Source: Oscillibacter sp. PC13 (GTDB taxonomy: Bacteria; Bacillota; Clostridia; Oscillospirales; Oscillospiraceae). From it: a stretch of DNA of 64,000 bases. The position numbers and the translations under genes are program-made. Of the stretch, positions 54,668-63,441 are shown piece by piece; the stretch's first letter is position 1; every line of letters starts with the position of its first letter. The notes beneath the pieces are model-generated. The model saw nothing but the letters and a program-made list of their open reading frames with translations, was not told the origin of the DNA and did no database searches. The stretch lies in contig NZ_FOXE01000001.1 in the NCBI RefSeq assembly GCF_900115635.1, positions 124,001 to 188,000 of the forward strand, in the 5' to 3' direction.

Positions 54668-54739
54668 GATACAGCTCTCCTTTTTTACACCAAGTCAGTT
54701 TTTGAACGGCATGATTCCGCAGGTTATTATTCTATTGCT

Positions 54740-54768
54740 ATCATACCCGCTTTTGCCCACACAGTCAA
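54740..54768 (-). promoter_or_regulatory. Sigma-A promoter of ptsH
   Basis: Minus strand TTGACT (54763-54768), 17-base spacer, TATGAT (54740-54745); leader of about 65 bases. Confidence 0.75.
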
Positions 54769-54913
54769 CGGTGTTTTTCACAAACATTTTAGAAAATATA
54801 TAGCTCCGCCGGATACTTTTGGACTGTTTTTATGATTTTTCTCGTAATATTTACCTCTCTTTTATCGCTTTTGACGGTTTCCGGAAAATCCCATTTTTGC
54901 GTTCTTTATCAGC

Positions 54914-54953
54914 AAAAAGGTGTGCGTTCCATTTGGGAACGCACACCTTTTTT
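54914..54953. terminator. Terminator of the perR-rubrerythrin operon
   Basis: 17-base perfect stem (54914-54930 with 54936-54952) with A5/T6 at the base. Confidence 0.85.
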
Positions 54954-54969
54954 GCAGATAGACTTCTGA

Positions 54970-55503
54970 TTAGTAATTCTGTGCCTTTACCTGGAAATAT
55001 GCCTGGGGATGCTTGCACACTGGGCATACAGCAGGTGCGTTTTCAGCGATTTCCACATGGCCGCAGTTCCTGCAGAACCACATCACCTTCTCGCCCTTTT
55101 TAAAAACCTCGCCCTTCTTCAGGTTATCCAGAAGCTTCAAATAACGCTCCTCGTGGGTTTTTTCAATCTTGGCCACGCCTTCAAACTGAGCCGCCAGCGC
55201 CAAAAAGCCCTCCTCTTCAGCGGTGCGGGCCATCTCGGCATACATCTGGGTCCATTCCTCATTTTCGCCGGCTGCCGCAGCCACCAGGTTTTCCTCCGTG
55301 GTACCGATACCGTCCAGCGCCTTGAACCACAGCTTTGCATGTTCCTTTTCGTTCAGGGCCGTCTCCTGGAAGATCGCAGCAATTTGCTCGTACCCCTCCT
55401 TTTTAGCCTTGCTTGCAAAATAATCATACTTATTTCTGGCCTGGGACTCCCCCGCAAATGCCTTCCACAGATTCGCCTCTGTCTTACTTCCCTTCAGTTC
55501 CAT
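54970..55503 (-). CDS. Rubrerythrin
   Basis: A 177-residue non-haem di-iron peroxidase. The four-helix ferritin-like domain (1-135) has the iron ligands in [23 protein letters not shown] and [14 protein letters not shown]. The rubredoxin-like end has two CxxC knuckles (CRNCGH and CPVCKH). It reduces hydrogen peroxide with electrons from rubredoxin or NADH systems, a main peroxide defence of anaerobes. The ATG at 55503 follows GAAAGGAGAAAGAGC. It lies 13 bases after perR and should be induced by peroxide with it. Confidence 0.95.
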   Translation of the reverse strand: MELKGSKTEANLWKAFAGESQARNKYDYFASKAKKEGYEQIAAIFQETALNEKEHAKLWFKALDGIGTTEENLVAAAAGENEEWTQMYAEMARTAEEEGFLALAAQFEGVAKIEKTHEERYLKLLDNLKKGEVFKKGEKVMWFCRNCGHVEIAENAPAVCPVCKHPQAYFQVKAQNY

Positions 55504-55516
55504 GCTCTTTCTCCTT

Positions 55517-55918
55517 TCAAAGTTGTGATGAATTTCCTTTTTTACCCGCGCATGCGGGACAAAAACCAACAAATGTCAGGTGGTGTTCTATTATGACAGC
55601 GCCGTTTTGTTCCGCCAGGCGGTCTAACGCCGCATCATAAGCCAACTCCTCCAAATCAGACACCCCTCCGCAGCAAATGCACCGCAAATGCGTGTGCGGT
55701 GTTGTATTTCCATCAAAACGTGTCACCGGTCCGGCTATTTCCTTTAAGCCGCCCTCCTGCGCCATCTGGTGCAGGTTCCGGTAAACTGTCCCAAGGCTCA
55801 AACGCGGCATAAAAGGCTTCAGGTGCTGGTACACCATCTCCGCTGTAGGATGACTATGGCTTTTCATAACGGTCTGATAAATTTCTTCCCTTTGGTGGGA
55901 AAATCGCTGTCTTTGCAT
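55517..55918 (-). CDS. perR: Peroxide-responsive Fur-family repressor PerR
   Basis: A 133-residue Fur-family protein. The five regulatory-metal ligands of B. subtilis PerR (His37, Asp85, His91, His93, Asp104) correspond in exact spacing to His21, Asp69, His75, His77 and Asp88 here; an Asp rather than Glu at the second is the PerR-specific feature. Cys80, Cys83, Cys120 and Cys123 form the structural zinc site. It is about 15 residues shorter at the N-terminus than B. subtilis PerR. It represses peroxide defence until iron-catalysed oxidation releases it. A Per-box-like site at 55933-55947 suggests autoregulation. Confidence 0.92.
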   Translation of the reverse strand: MQRQRFSHQREEIYQTVMKSHSHPTAEMVYQHLKPFMPRLSLGTVYRNLHQMAQEGGLKEIAGPVTRFDGNTTPHTHLRCICCGGVSDLEELAYDAALDRLAEQNGAVIIEHHLTFVGFCPACAGKKGNSSQL

Positions 55919-55932
55919 TTTCCTCTCCTTAT

Positions 55933-55947
55933 TGATAATAATTATTT
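55933..55947. promoter_or_regulatory. Per-box-like operator
   Basis: TGATAATAATTATTT matches the B. subtilis Per box TTATAATnATTATAA at 11 of 14 defined positions. It lies just downstream of the predicted perR start point and 15 bases before the ATG. Confidence 0.6.
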
Positions 55948-55952
55948 ATGTT

Positions 55953-55981
55953 AGTTTAATATATTTCTTTTAAAAATGCAA
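55953..55981 (-). promoter_or_regulatory. Possible promoter of perR-rubrerythrin
   Basis: Minus strand TTGCAT (55976-55981), 17-base spacer, TAAACT (55953-55958); predicted start falls on the Per-box-like site. Confidence 0.45.
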
Positions 55982-56083
55982 GTATTATTTTCCTAATATT
56001 TCCTCTGGTAATGTTGATGCTTCCGGAGACAATATGCTTTGGGTATCGCTCATTCACTATCCGCGCAAAAGGAGGAGCACAAC

Positions 56084-56500
56084 GTGAAGAAAAACCTCAC
56101 GCTTTTGCTGTTCTCCGTTCTGCTGGTATTTTCTCTGACAGCCTGCGGCGGAGACGACAAAAATGTCAACACAGATAACCAGGACACGCCAGCAACCGAT
56201 GACAGCACTAATAACGACGTTATCGCCGGAACACCAGATGACACCAATGGATCCGGTCTGAACGACAACCGTCCTGCTGAGAACAACGGCACTGGCAACG
56301 GCACCGATAACAGCTCCACTGGCGACATCCTCACCGGTACCGATGGTGAGAATGCGGCCAACAGCACCGTGAATCAAAGCGCTCGTACCGGGGGCGTCAC
56401 GTATGGTCAGATGCTGCGCAACGCCAGAGTCCATGACACAAACGGCAACCTGAAGGATCTGGAAAACGCTGTTACCCCCGGCTCTGCCCATTTCTATTAA
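56084..56500 (+). CDS. Asn/Thr/Asp-rich lipoprotein
   Basis: A 138-residue predicted lipoprotein: signal VKKNLTLLLFSVLLVFSLTAC with lipid Cys21 (written here as 21 residues only in part: lipobox SLTAC). Then a low-complexity Asn/Asp/Thr/Gly-rich region (about 25-105) and a short conserved-looking end (GGVTYGQMLRNARVHDTNG). I do not recognise the family; the flexible middle suggests a surface spacer. GTG start at 56084 after GGAGGAGCACAAC. Monocistronic. Confidence 0.65.
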   Translation: MKKNLTLLLFSVLLVFSLTACGGDDKNVNTDNQDTPATDDSTNNDVIAGTPDDTNGSGLNDNRPAENNGTGNGTDNSSTGDILTGTDGENAANSTVNQSARTGGVTYGQMLRNARVHDTNGNLKDLENAVTPGSAHFY

Positions 56501-56555
56501 TTGATGCAGTTGTCTGCGGTTTTGCTGTTTGGCAATCGCCGCGGCATTGCAGCAG

Positions 56556-56597
56556 GAGAGAGCCACGGCGAAAGCCGCGGCCCTCTCTTCTTTTTGG
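56556..56597 (+). terminator. Terminator after the Asn-rich lipoprotein gene
   Basis: 14-base arms with two mismatches (56556-56569 with 56574-56587), GAAA loop, then TTCTTTTT. Confidence 0.6.
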
Positions 56598-56722
56598 GTT
56601 GCCTTTTTTGGCGTTCCTGCTACAATAAGGGAGAAGTATGTCGCCGGGTTGGTTTTCTCCAGCCCAAACACTGCATATACTGGCGGTGTGTCTGCCGCCG
56701 CCTGCCGTGGGAAAGGAGTCTC

Positions 56723-57343
56723 ATGAATACCGCCGAATCAAAACACCCCACTGTGAAAACATTTAAATACCTGTGGTTGGGGATTCTTCTGTGTACCGCC
56801 GTGGGTATCACCTGCTTTTTATGCGGAAGGCTGACCACCGCAGGGGAAAAAAAACAGCCGCAGCTCTCTGCCGTCGTATTAGAGCAGCAGCTGGCAGATA
56901 TCCGCGAATTGGCCACTGTTACATACGCCTACACCAACATGGCGCAGTTTGAAAGCAGCAATGATTTTTACGGCATGAAGGTCCCTTTTACCACCAAGTC
57001 CTTTATTCTCACCTATGACGGCACCATCAAGGCCGGCATCAACCTGAGCGCTGCATCTGTAGAAATTGCAGGCAGAGAGGTAACCATTACACTGCCGGAG
57101 CCGGAAATTCTCTCCCACGAGATCGATGAATCCAGTGTAGAGATCTTTGATGAGAAGACCTCTATCTTCAATCCCTTTACCGTAGAGGATTTTACCGCGT
57201 TCCAAGCAGACCAGAAGGCTTCCATGGAGGAACGTGCCTTGGGCCGCGGTCTGCTGCAGGAAGCACGTGACAGGGCGTCAGATAGTGTATTTCAAATGTT
57301 GAAAGCCATTTTGCCAGAGGACTGCACACTGATCATTCTATGA
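56723..57343 (+). CDS. DUF4230-family membrane-anchored protein
   Basis: A 206-residue protein with a short cytoplasmic N-terminus, one membrane helix (about 17-36, LWLGILLCTAVGITCFLCG) and an extracytoplasmic DUF4230-like domain: ELATVTYAYTNMAQF, TYDGTIKAGINLSAAS, VTITLPEPEILSHEIDE. The family is widespread and of unknown function. The ATG at 56723 follows GGAAAGGAGTCTC; the frame is open further upstream but that region contains the previous terminator. The stop lies next to a shared terminator with the converging phosphatase gene. Confidence 0.78.
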   Translation: MNTAESKHPTVKTFKYLWLGILLCTAVGITCFLCGRLTTAGEKKQPQLSAVVLEQQLADIRELATVTYAYTNMAQFESSNDFYGMKVPFTTKSFILTYDGTIKAGINLSAASVEIAGREVTITLPEPEILSHEIDESSVEIFDEKTSIFNPFTVEDFTAFQADQKASMEERALGRGLLQEARDRASDSVFQMLKAILPEDCTLIIL

Positions 57344-57356
57344 TTTTTGAAAGAAA

Positions 57357-57385
57357 AAAGAGACGGGAATCACTCCCGTCTCTTT
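57357..57385. terminator. Terminator shared by the DUF4230 and phosphatase genes
   Basis: Perfect 12-bp stem AAAGAGACGGGA/TCCCGTCTCTTT with five-base loop. On the minus strand it is followed by six Ts, on the plus strand by a weaker TTTATT. It overlaps the stop of the minus-strand gene. Confidence 0.7.
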
Positions 57386-58037
57386 ATTGTGCCAAAATCA
57401 ATGCTGTCAGTTCCTCTGCCGTATTTACCAAGTGTTCCGCACCAGCCTGCTGCAGTTCCTCCCGGCTTCGGAATCCCCAGGTAACACCGCAGGCAGTCAT
57501 CTTCCCGTTATGGGCGGTCTCCATGTCCACATTACTGTCTCCCACAAACAGCGTCTCCGCCGGTGCGGCATTCAGTTCCTGTAAAACATCCCTCACGCCG
57601 GTGGGATCCGGCTTTACTGGAATGCCTGGAACCTTTCCGCGCACCACCTGAAACACCCCTGGGAAAAAGTGCTCTACAATCGCCTGGCTGAACTCATCCG
57701 CTTTATTGGAGTATACTGCCAGCTTCACCCCGTTTTTACGCAGTGTTTCCAGCATGTCTGTAATTCCGGGATAAGGAGCGGTCCTGTCCATGTTGTGCTC
57801 ACCATAATATTCGGAAAACTGTGCCTGGGTAATCATCAGCAGCAGCGGGCTTCGGCTGTTTACCGGAGAAAACTGTTCTACCAGATTATAAATTCCGTGT
57901 CCCACCATTTGCTTATAGGACTCCACATCATGCTCCGGCCAGCCATTCCGGCGGCAGACCCAGTTGCCCGCGTTGGCCAGATCCTCAATGGTGTTCAGAA
58001 TGGTTCCATCCAAATCAAATATCACCGTCCGGTACAT
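57384..58037 (-). CDS. gph: HAD-superfamily phosphoglycolate-phosphatase-like hydrolase
   Basis: A 217-residue subclass I HAD phosphatase: motif I VIFDLDGTILNT, a helical cap, motif II VYSNK, motif III Lys near GIPVKPDP and motif IV FVGDSNVDMETAHN. Closest in style to Gph, which clears 2-phosphoglycolate from DNA repair, but substrates in this family vary. Monocistronic between DUF4230 and the histidine operon. Confidence 0.8.
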   Translation of the reverse strand: MYRTVIFDLDGTILNTIEDLANAGNWVCRRNGWPEHDVESYKQMVGHGIYNLVEQFSPVNSRSPLLLMITQAQFSEYYGEHNMDRTAPYPGITDMLETLRKNGVKLAVYSNKADEFSQAIVEHFFPGVFQVVRGKVPGIPVKPDPTGVRDVLQELNAAPAETLFVGDSNVDMETAHNGKMTACGVTWGFRSREELQQAGAEHLVNTAEELTALILAQ

Positions 58038-58114
58038 GCCCTGCCTCCACCTCTCAAGTCATTTTTATTTATCATAGCAGGTTGTCCTTTTTTTCACAAG
58101 TGGCATAGAATCCG

Positions 58115-58146
58115 AAAGGCACGGCAGTCGCCGTGCCTTTTTTATT
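58115..58146. terminator. Hairpin after the histidine operon
   Basis: Perfect 11-bp stem (58115-58125 with 58130-58140), loop AGTC. The plus side has TTTTTT; on the minus strand, the direction needed for hisK, only three Ts follow, so efficiency is uncertain. Confidence 0.5.
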
Positions 58147-58169
58147 CATTTCGCTTTGAAAATGTACGC

Positions 58170-58997
58170 TTACAATGGACACTCTGCCGCCCCAGACGCT
58201 GTTAGAATCGCACTGGACGCAAAGCCGGCTACCCTTGCCAGCTCTGCCGCTTCACCGTAGCCGGATATCACCGTGTCCGCGCTGTGGGCATCCGCCGTCA
58301 AAATCACCCGGCCGCCCATTTTCCTCCACTCCTGCAGGAGAAACAGCGCGGGATAGGGCGTGGTTCGGTATCCCCGGGACATGCCGCCGGTGTTGATCTC
58401 CAGAAGGCTTGCCAACGGATCTGCCGTGTGCAGGGCCTCCAGAGCCGCCATCCGATAACGGGGCGCCGTCTCGTCAAACAGAGCACCATTCCCGTTGTGC
58501 TTTACAATCAGATCAAAGTGTCCCAGAATCGGCGGCTTCATCGCCGCCACCCGGGCCGCCTCCTGATAGTAGAGTTCCGTCACCGCCAGGTCGTCTCCGC
58601 CGCAGAGCTCATCCCGACAGGCCGCAAACTGCTCCGCTCCCCAGTCAGCAGCGTAGTATTTACCATTGGTGCCTTTCTCATAGTGGACACTGCCAATCCA
58701 GTAGTCGAACCCCTCCGGCAGGATGTCCGACTGGCTGTCCCACTCCAGGCCCAGCAGGATTTCCATGCGCCCGGCGTACTGCTCCCGCAGGCGCAGCACC
58801 GTCTCCCGGTACACGGTCATATCCGCCGACAGAACCGCCCCCACATCGTCGGGAATGGGGGTGTGGCTGTGGCAGGAAAAGCCGTAATACCGGACTCCGG
58901 CGGCAAATGCGGCCGCCGCCATCTCCTCCGGCGTGTTTTTCCCATCGCACAGGGTAGTGTGGGTATGGACGGAGCACAGGGCGGGTGAGAGACTCAT
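58170..58997 (-). CDS. hisK: PHP-type histidinol-phosphatase
   Basis: A 275-residue PHP-domain phosphatase. Metal-binding motifs are [18 protein letters not shown] at the start, [24 protein letters not shown] and [10 protein letters not shown]. It removes phosphate from histidinol phosphate, step eight of histidine synthesis. Its position as the last his gene, overlapping hisIE by four bases, supports this over other PHP hydrolases. The hisB gene here is a lone dehydratase, so this separate phosphatase is needed. Confidence 0.88.
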   Translation of the reverse strand: MSLSPALCSVHTHTTLCDGKNTPEEMAAAAFAAGVRYYGFSCHSHTPIPDDVGAVLSADMTVYRETVLRLREQYAGRMEILLGLEWDSQSDILPEGFDYWIGSVHYEKGTNGKYYAADWGAEQFAACRDELCGGDDLAVTELYYQEAARVAAMKPPILGHFDLIVKHNGNGALFDETAPRYRMAALEALHTADPLASLLEINTGGMSRGYRTTPYPALFLLQEWRKMGGRVILTADAHSADTVISGYGEAAELARVAGFASSAILTASGAAECPL

Positions 58998-59629
58998 TGC
59001 ATCCGCTCCTGCTTCACCTTGTGGTCCACCACATGGCGCTTCTCCAGCTCTCTTGTGACATCCTCCACCGTGATGCCCATCTGGACCATCAGCACCATCA
59101 CATGATAGCAGAGATCCGCAATCTCATAGACGGTCTCCGCCCTGTCCTCCTTGCGGCCGGCGATGATAACCTCGGTGCACTCCTCGCCCACCTTTTTCAA
59201 AATTTTGTCCAGGCCCTTTTCAAAAAGATAGGTGGTGTAGCTTCCCTCCTTGGGGCTGGTCTTTCGCCCCTCAATCAGGCGGTACAGCCCCTCGTAGCTG
59301 AAGGCCTTCAGCTCATCGGAGAGATAGAGTTCGTTGAAAAAGCAGCTCTCCGCACCGGTGTGGCAGGCGGGGCCCTCCTTCACCACCTCCACCACCAAAG
59401 CGTCGCAGTCGCAGTCGGCCGTAATGGAGACCACATGCTGCACATTGCCGCTGGTGCCGCCCTTGCGCCACAGTTCCTGACGGCTGCGGCTCCAGAAGCA
59501 GGTTTGCCGTTCGTCAATGGTAATGGCCAGACTTTCGGCGTTCATATAGGCCAGCGTCAAGACCTCTTTTGTGTAGTGGTCCTGCACAATGGCTGGAATC
59601 AAGCCTTTTTCGTCAAATTTCAGTTCCAT
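58994..59629 (-). CDS. hisIE: Bifunctional phosphoribosyl-AMP cyclohydrolase / phosphoribosyl-ATP pyrophosphatase
   Basis: A 211-residue fusion. The N-terminal cyclohydrolase (1-105) has [29 protein letters not shown], the metal site ADCDCDA and [11 protein letters not shown]. The C-terminal MazG-like pyrophosphatase (115-205) has [20 protein letters not shown] and [14 protein letters not shown]. It carries out steps two and three of histidine synthesis. Sixteen-base gap from hisF. Confidence 0.93.
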   Translation of the reverse strand: MELKFDEKGLIPAIVQDHYTKEVLTLAYMNAESLAITIDERQTCFWSRSRQELWRKGGTSGNVQHVVSITADCDCDALVVEVVKEGPACHTGAESCFFNELYLSDELKAFSYEGLYRLIEGRKTSPKEGSYTTYLFEKGLDKILKKVGEECTEVIIAGRKEDRAETVYEIADLCYHVMVLMVQMGITVEDVTRELEKRHVVDHKVKQERMQ

Positions 59630-59644
59630 TGGTATGTACTCCCC

Positions 59645-60400
59645 TCAAATTCTCATCTCCACGCCTTGGGTGCGGAGATACTGCTTCAGCTTTTTGATGT
59701 CCACCTGCCTGGTGTGGAAAATAGAGGCCGCAAGGCCCGCGTCAATACCAGGATGGGTAAAGAGCTTCGCAAAGTCCTCCATCTTCCCGGCGCCGCCGCT
59801 GGCAATGACGGGCACGTTCACCCTTGCCGCCAGGGTATCCAGCATCTCCAGGTCAAACCCCTGCTTCACGCCGTCGGTATCGATGGAGTTCAGCACAATC
59901 TCCCCGGCCCCCGCCGCCACGCCGCGCACCGCCCAGTCCATGGCGTCGAGCCCGGTATCCTCCCGGCCGCCCTTGGCAAACAAGCGGAACTGCCCGTCCA
60001 CACGCTTGACATCCATGGAGAGCACCACGCACTGGTCACCGTATTTTTTCGCCGCCGCGCCAATGATACCCGGGTCCGCAATGGCGCCGGAGTTGACGCT
60101 CACCTTGTCCGCGCCGCATTTCAGCACCCGGTCAAAGTCGTCCAGCGTTCGGATGCCGCCGCCAACGGTCAGGGGAATGAAAATTTCCGACGCAACCCGG
60201 CGCAGGATGTCCGTGAACAGGTTCCGTCCCTCCGCAGAGGCGGTGATGTCGTAAAACACCAGCTCGTCGGCCCCGGAGTTATTATAAAATCCTGCCATCT
60301 CCACGGGATCCGCCATGTCCCGCAGCCCCTCGAAGTTGGTGCCCTTGACCACCCGTCCGTCCTTCACGTCCAGACAGGGAATGATTCGTTTTGCCAGCAT
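59645..60400 (-). CDS. hisF: Imidazole glycerol phosphate synthase, cyclase subunit
   Basis: A 251-residue TIM barrel with IIPCLDVKDGRVVKG (catalytic Asp11), PLTVGGGIRT, KVSVNSGAI and PVIASGGAGKMEDF. Together with HisH it closes the imidazole ring. ATG at 60400 after GTGAGGCGAAATCG; the frame runs 12 residues further but starts inside hisA. Ten-base gap after hisA. Confidence 0.95.
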   Translation of the reverse strand: MLAKRIIPCLDVKDGRVVKGTNFEGLRDMADPVEMAGFYNNSGADELVFYDITASAEGRNLFTDILRRVASEIFIPLTVGGGIRTLDDFDRVLKCGADKVSVNSGAIADPGIIGAAAKKYGDQCVVLSMDVKRVDGQFRLFAKGGREDTGLDAMDWAVRGVAAGAGEIVLNSIDTDGVKQGFDLEMLDTLAARVNVPVIASGGAGKMEDFAKLFTHPGIDAGLAASIFHTRQVDIKKLKQYLRTQGVEMRI

Positions 60401-60410
60401 CGATTTCGCC

Positions 60411-61133
60411 TCACTTTCCGTCCTGCACGGCGTCAATCACCATTTTCAAATCCAGCCGCCCGGTGTACAGGGCCTTGCCCAGAATGGCGGCATAGGTACC
60501 GATGCGCTGCAGTTCCTCCAGCTCCTCCAGGCTGCTGACGCCGCCGGAGGCGGTGACCCGCAGCCCCCTGATTCCGGCCAGCTCCCGGTAAAGTTCCAGG
60601 TTCGTCCCCTGTTCCGCGCCGTCCCGGCTGATGTCGGTGTAGATCACGTCACGCACGCCGGCATCATACAGGCGGCGGCAGAAGTCCACCCCCCGCTCTG
60701 CAGACAGCTCCTTCCAGCCGTTGACGGCCACATATCCGTCACGGGCGTCCACGCCCACGGCAATCTGGTCGCCGTACCCGGCGGCCATGCGCTCCGTGAA
60801 GGCAAAGTCCTTCACCGCAATGGTCCCCAAAATGCAGCGGCCTACCCCCAGATCCAGATACTGCCGGATGCGCTCCTCAGTCCGGATGCCGCCGCCGACC
60901 TCCAGATACAGACCGCCCTGTTTGGCAATGGCGGCGATGGAATCAAAATTCGCCAGGGTACCGTCCTTTGCGCCGTCCAGATCCACCACATGGAGATATT
61001 TGGCCCCAGCGGCGATAAACTCCCGCGCCACCGCGCACGGGTCGCTTCCATAGACGGTCATCTGATTGTAGTCCCCCTGGTACAGGCGGACCACCTGCCC
61101 GCCGGACAGGTCAATTGCAGGGAAAATCTGCAT
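60411..61133 (-). CDS. hisA: ProFAR isomerase
   Basis: A 240-residue TIM barrel paralogous to HisF: FPAIDLSGGQVVRLYQGDY, YLEVGGGIRTEERI, AVGVDARDGYVAVNGW and the phosphate loop TASGGVSSLEEL. It performs the Amadori isomerisation of ProFAR. The ATG at 61133 follows AAAGGAGGAGATACC, with 13 bases after hisH. Confidence 0.95.
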   Translation of the reverse strand: MQIFPAIDLSGGQVVRLYQGDYNQMTVYGSDPCAVAREFIAAGAKYLHVVDLDGAKDGTLANFDSIAAIAKQGGLYLEVGGGIRTEERIRQYLDLGVGRCILGTIAVKDFAFTERMAAGYGDQIAVGVDARDGYVAVNGWKELSAERGVDFCRRLYDAGVRDVIYTDISRDGAEQGTNLELYRELAGIRGLRVTASGGVSSLEELEELQRIGTYAAILGKALYTGRLDLKMVIDAVQDGK

Positions 61134-61146
61134 GGTATCTCCTCCT

Positions 61147-61758
61147 TTACAGTTCCGCAAATGCCTTCAGCAGCCGGAGACCGGCATCGCCGGATTTCTC
61201 CGGGTGGAACTGGGTTCCCCAGACATACCCGTTCCGCACCACGCCGGTCACCGCCACATTGCCGTATTGGGAGGTTCCCACCGTGCTGGCGGCGCAGTCC
61301 TTTGCATAAAAGCTGTGGACATAGTAGACGTACTCTCCGTCCCGGAAATACCGGAACAGCGGATCGCTCTTTTGGATTTGCAGGCTGTTCCAGCCCATAT
61401 GGGGCACCTTCAGCATCTTGTCCGTCAAGTCATTGCGGAGATCCACCACCTGTCCGGGCACCAGCCCCAGGCCCGGATGCTCCCCGTACTCAAAGCTCTG
61501 TTCAAACAGCAGCTGCATACCCAGGCAGATGCCGAGCAGCGGCTTTTTCCGTGCCTCCTCCTGTAGTACCGGTACCAGACCGGTAGCGTCCAGCTTGGCC
61601 TTGGCGTCTCCAAAGGCTCCCACGCCGGGGAGAATGATCCGCTCCGCAGCGCGGAGTTTCTCCCCATTGCCGGTCACCTCTGCCGAAAACCCCAGAGCCT
61701 TCAGGCTGGAGGAAAGTGAGAAGAGGTTCCCCACGCCGTAATCCACAATTGCAATCAT
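61147..61758 (-). CDS. hisH: Imidazole glycerol phosphate synthase, glutamine amidotransferase subunit
   Basis: A 203-residue class I glutaminase. It starts IAIVDYGVGNLFSLSSSL, nucleophile Cys in LLGICLGMQLLFE, and the His/Glu pair in TQFHPEKSGD. It supplies ammonia to HisF. Sixteen bases after hisB. Confidence 0.95.
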   Translation of the reverse strand: MIAIVDYGVGNLFSLSSSLKALGFSAEVTGNGEKLRAAERIILPGVGAFGDAKAKLDATGLVPVLQEEARKKPLLGICLGMQLLFEQSFEYGEHPGLGLVPGQVVDLRNDLTDKMLKVPHMGWNSLQIQKSDPLFRYFRDGEYVYYVHSFYAKDCAASTVGTSQYGNVAVTGVVRNGYVWGTQFHPEKSGDAGLRLLKAFAEL

Positions 61759-61774
61759 CTGTCATCAGCTCCCT

Positions 61775-62362
61775 TTACAACGTACCCTTGGTACTCGGGA
61801 TGTCGTTTAAATGTTTTTCGTCCAGGGTTACGGCCTCCTTCAGCGTCCGGCCCATGCCCTTGAACACCGCCTCCAGAATGTGGTGGGTGTTTTCCCCCGC
61901 CATCTCACGGATGTGAATGGAAGCAGGGCAATTGCGGACAAATCCCAGCCAGAATTCCTTGGCAAGTTCTGTGTCAAAGGTACCCACCTTGGCGGCAGGC
62001 AGCTCTACCGCCCACCCCAGATAGTCCCGGCCGGAGAGATCGGCGGCGCAGAGCACCAGCGTCTCGTCCATGGGCAGCAGGAACTGACCGTAGCGCGTAA
62101 TCCCCCGCTTGTCCCTCAGCGCTTGGGCAAACGCCTGGCCCAGGGCAATGCCGATGTCCTCCACCGTGTGGTGGTCATCCACCTGGGTATCTCCGCTGCA
62201 GGTAAGATCCAGGTCAAAATCACCGTGCCGGGCAAACAGAGTCAGCATATGATCCAGGAATCCCGCCCCGGTGGAAATTTCCGTTTTTCCGGTCCCGTCC
62301 AAATTCAGTTTCAGCCGGATTTTCGTTTCGTTGGTGTCCCGAGCAATTGTCGCAGTCCGCAT
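61775..62362 (-). CDS. hisB: Imidazoleglycerol-phosphate dehydratase
   Basis: A 195-residue monofunctional dehydratase with the manganese-binding His motifs GFLDHMLTLFARHG, DDHHTVEDIGIALGQA and THHILEAVFKGMGR. It lacks the N-terminal phosphatase domain of the enterobacterial HisB, consistent with hisK at the operon end. Confidence 0.95.
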   Translation of the reverse strand: MRTATIARDTNETKIRLKLNLDGTGKTEISTGAGFLDHMLTLFARHGDFDLDLTCSGDTQVDDHHTVEDIGIALGQAFAQALRDKRGITRYGQFLLPMDETLVLCAADLSGRDYLGWAVELPAAKVGTFDTELAKEFWLGFVRNCPASIHIREMAGENTHHILEAVFKGMGRTLKEAVTLDEKHLNDIPSTKGTL

Positions 62363-62376
62363 ACAGGTCTCCTCCT

Positions 62377-63441
62377 TTACAGCGCTTCCAGCAGCTGGCC
62401 GATTTGATCCACCAGCGCCTCCATCTGCTCCATGGAGCCGATGGTAATCCGGACATAGTCCCGGATGCGATCCGCGTCAAACCAGCGCACCAGAATGCCG
62501 TTTTCCTTCAGCCGCCGGTACAGCTCACCGCCGGGAATCCGCTGGGATTTGGCAAAGATGAAGTTGGCGCTGGAGGGCAGCACTGTGAATCCCAGATTCT
62601 CCAGCTCTCCCACTGTCCAGGCCCGGGTCTGGCGGACGGCTGCGCAGCAGGCATCGAAATAGGCGGTGTCCGCCATCGCGGCAGCTCCGGCCGCCATGGA
62701 GAGGCGGTTGACGTTATAGGGATTGAAGCTGTATTTCACCCGGTTCAAATCCGCAATCAAGTCCGGGTGTCCCAGAGCGAAGCCCAGCCGCCCGCCGGCC
62801 AGCTGGCGGCTTTTGGACATGGTCTGGATCACCAGCAGGTTGTCATACCGGAAAATCATAGGAACGCAGCTCTCTCCGCCGAAATCAACATAGGCCTCGT
62901 CCACCACCACAACCCGGTTGGGATTCGCCTCCAGCAGCCGCTGAATGTCCGCCCGCGGCACGCTCATGCCGGTGGGGGCGTTGGGGTTTGCAATGAAAAT
63001 AGTACCGGGGAAGTCCATATAGTCGTCCACATTCAGTGTGAAATCCTCCCGCAGGGGAATCATCTTGGCGCTCAGGCCAAACAGCGCCGCCTGCGCCTTG
63101 TAGAATCCGTATGTAATGTCCGCATAGGCAACGCCTCTGCCTCCACCGCAGAAAGCCCGGAAGGCAAAGGCCAGCACCTCGTCGGAGCCGTTGCCCGCCA
63201 GTACGTTTTCCGGCTTCAGGCCATAGTAGTCCGCAATGGCGGCGTGCAGAGCACTGCAGGTAGGATCCGAGTACAGATTCAGCTTCAAAAGCTCCGCCCG
63301 GGAGATGGCCTTGATGACCTTGGGGGAGGGCGGAAACGGGCTCTCATTGGTATTCAACTTGATATACTGCTGATCCTGAGGCTGTTCACCGGGGGTATAG
63401 GGAGCCAGCGCGGCGGCCTCATTTGAAAGAAATCGGCTCAT
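62377..63441 (-). CDS. hisC: Histidinol-phosphate aminotransferase
   Basis: A 354-residue fold-type I PLP enzyme: [55 protein letters not shown] and the PLP-lysine region [18 protein letters not shown]. It transaminates imidazole acetol phosphate. ATG overlaps the hisD stop by four bases. Confidence 0.94.
   Translation of the reverse strand: MSRFLSNEAAALAPYTPGEQPQDQQYIKLNTNESPFPPSPKVIKAISRAELLKLNLYSDPTCSALHAAIADYYGLKPENVLAGNGSDEVLAFAFRAFCGGGRGVAYADITYGFYKAQAALFGLSAKMIPLREDFTLNVDDYMDFPGTIFIANPNAPTGMSVPRADIQRLLEANPNRVVVVDEAYVDFGGESCVPMIFRYDNLLVIQTMSKSRQLAGGRLGFALGHPDLIADLNRVKYSFNPYNVNRLSMAAGAAAMADTAYFDACCAAVRQTRAWTVGELENLGFTVLPSSANFIFAKSQRIPGGELYRRLKENGILVRWFDADRIRDYVRITIGSMEQMEALVDQIGQLLEAL

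Larger units (their letters stand above)
54668..54969. other. Gene-free spacer between ptsH and rubrerythrin
   Basis: Holds the ptsH promoter (54740-54768) and leader, an AT-rich stretch (54769-54913) where I see nothing, and the rubrerythrin terminator (54914-54953). Confidence 0.6.
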
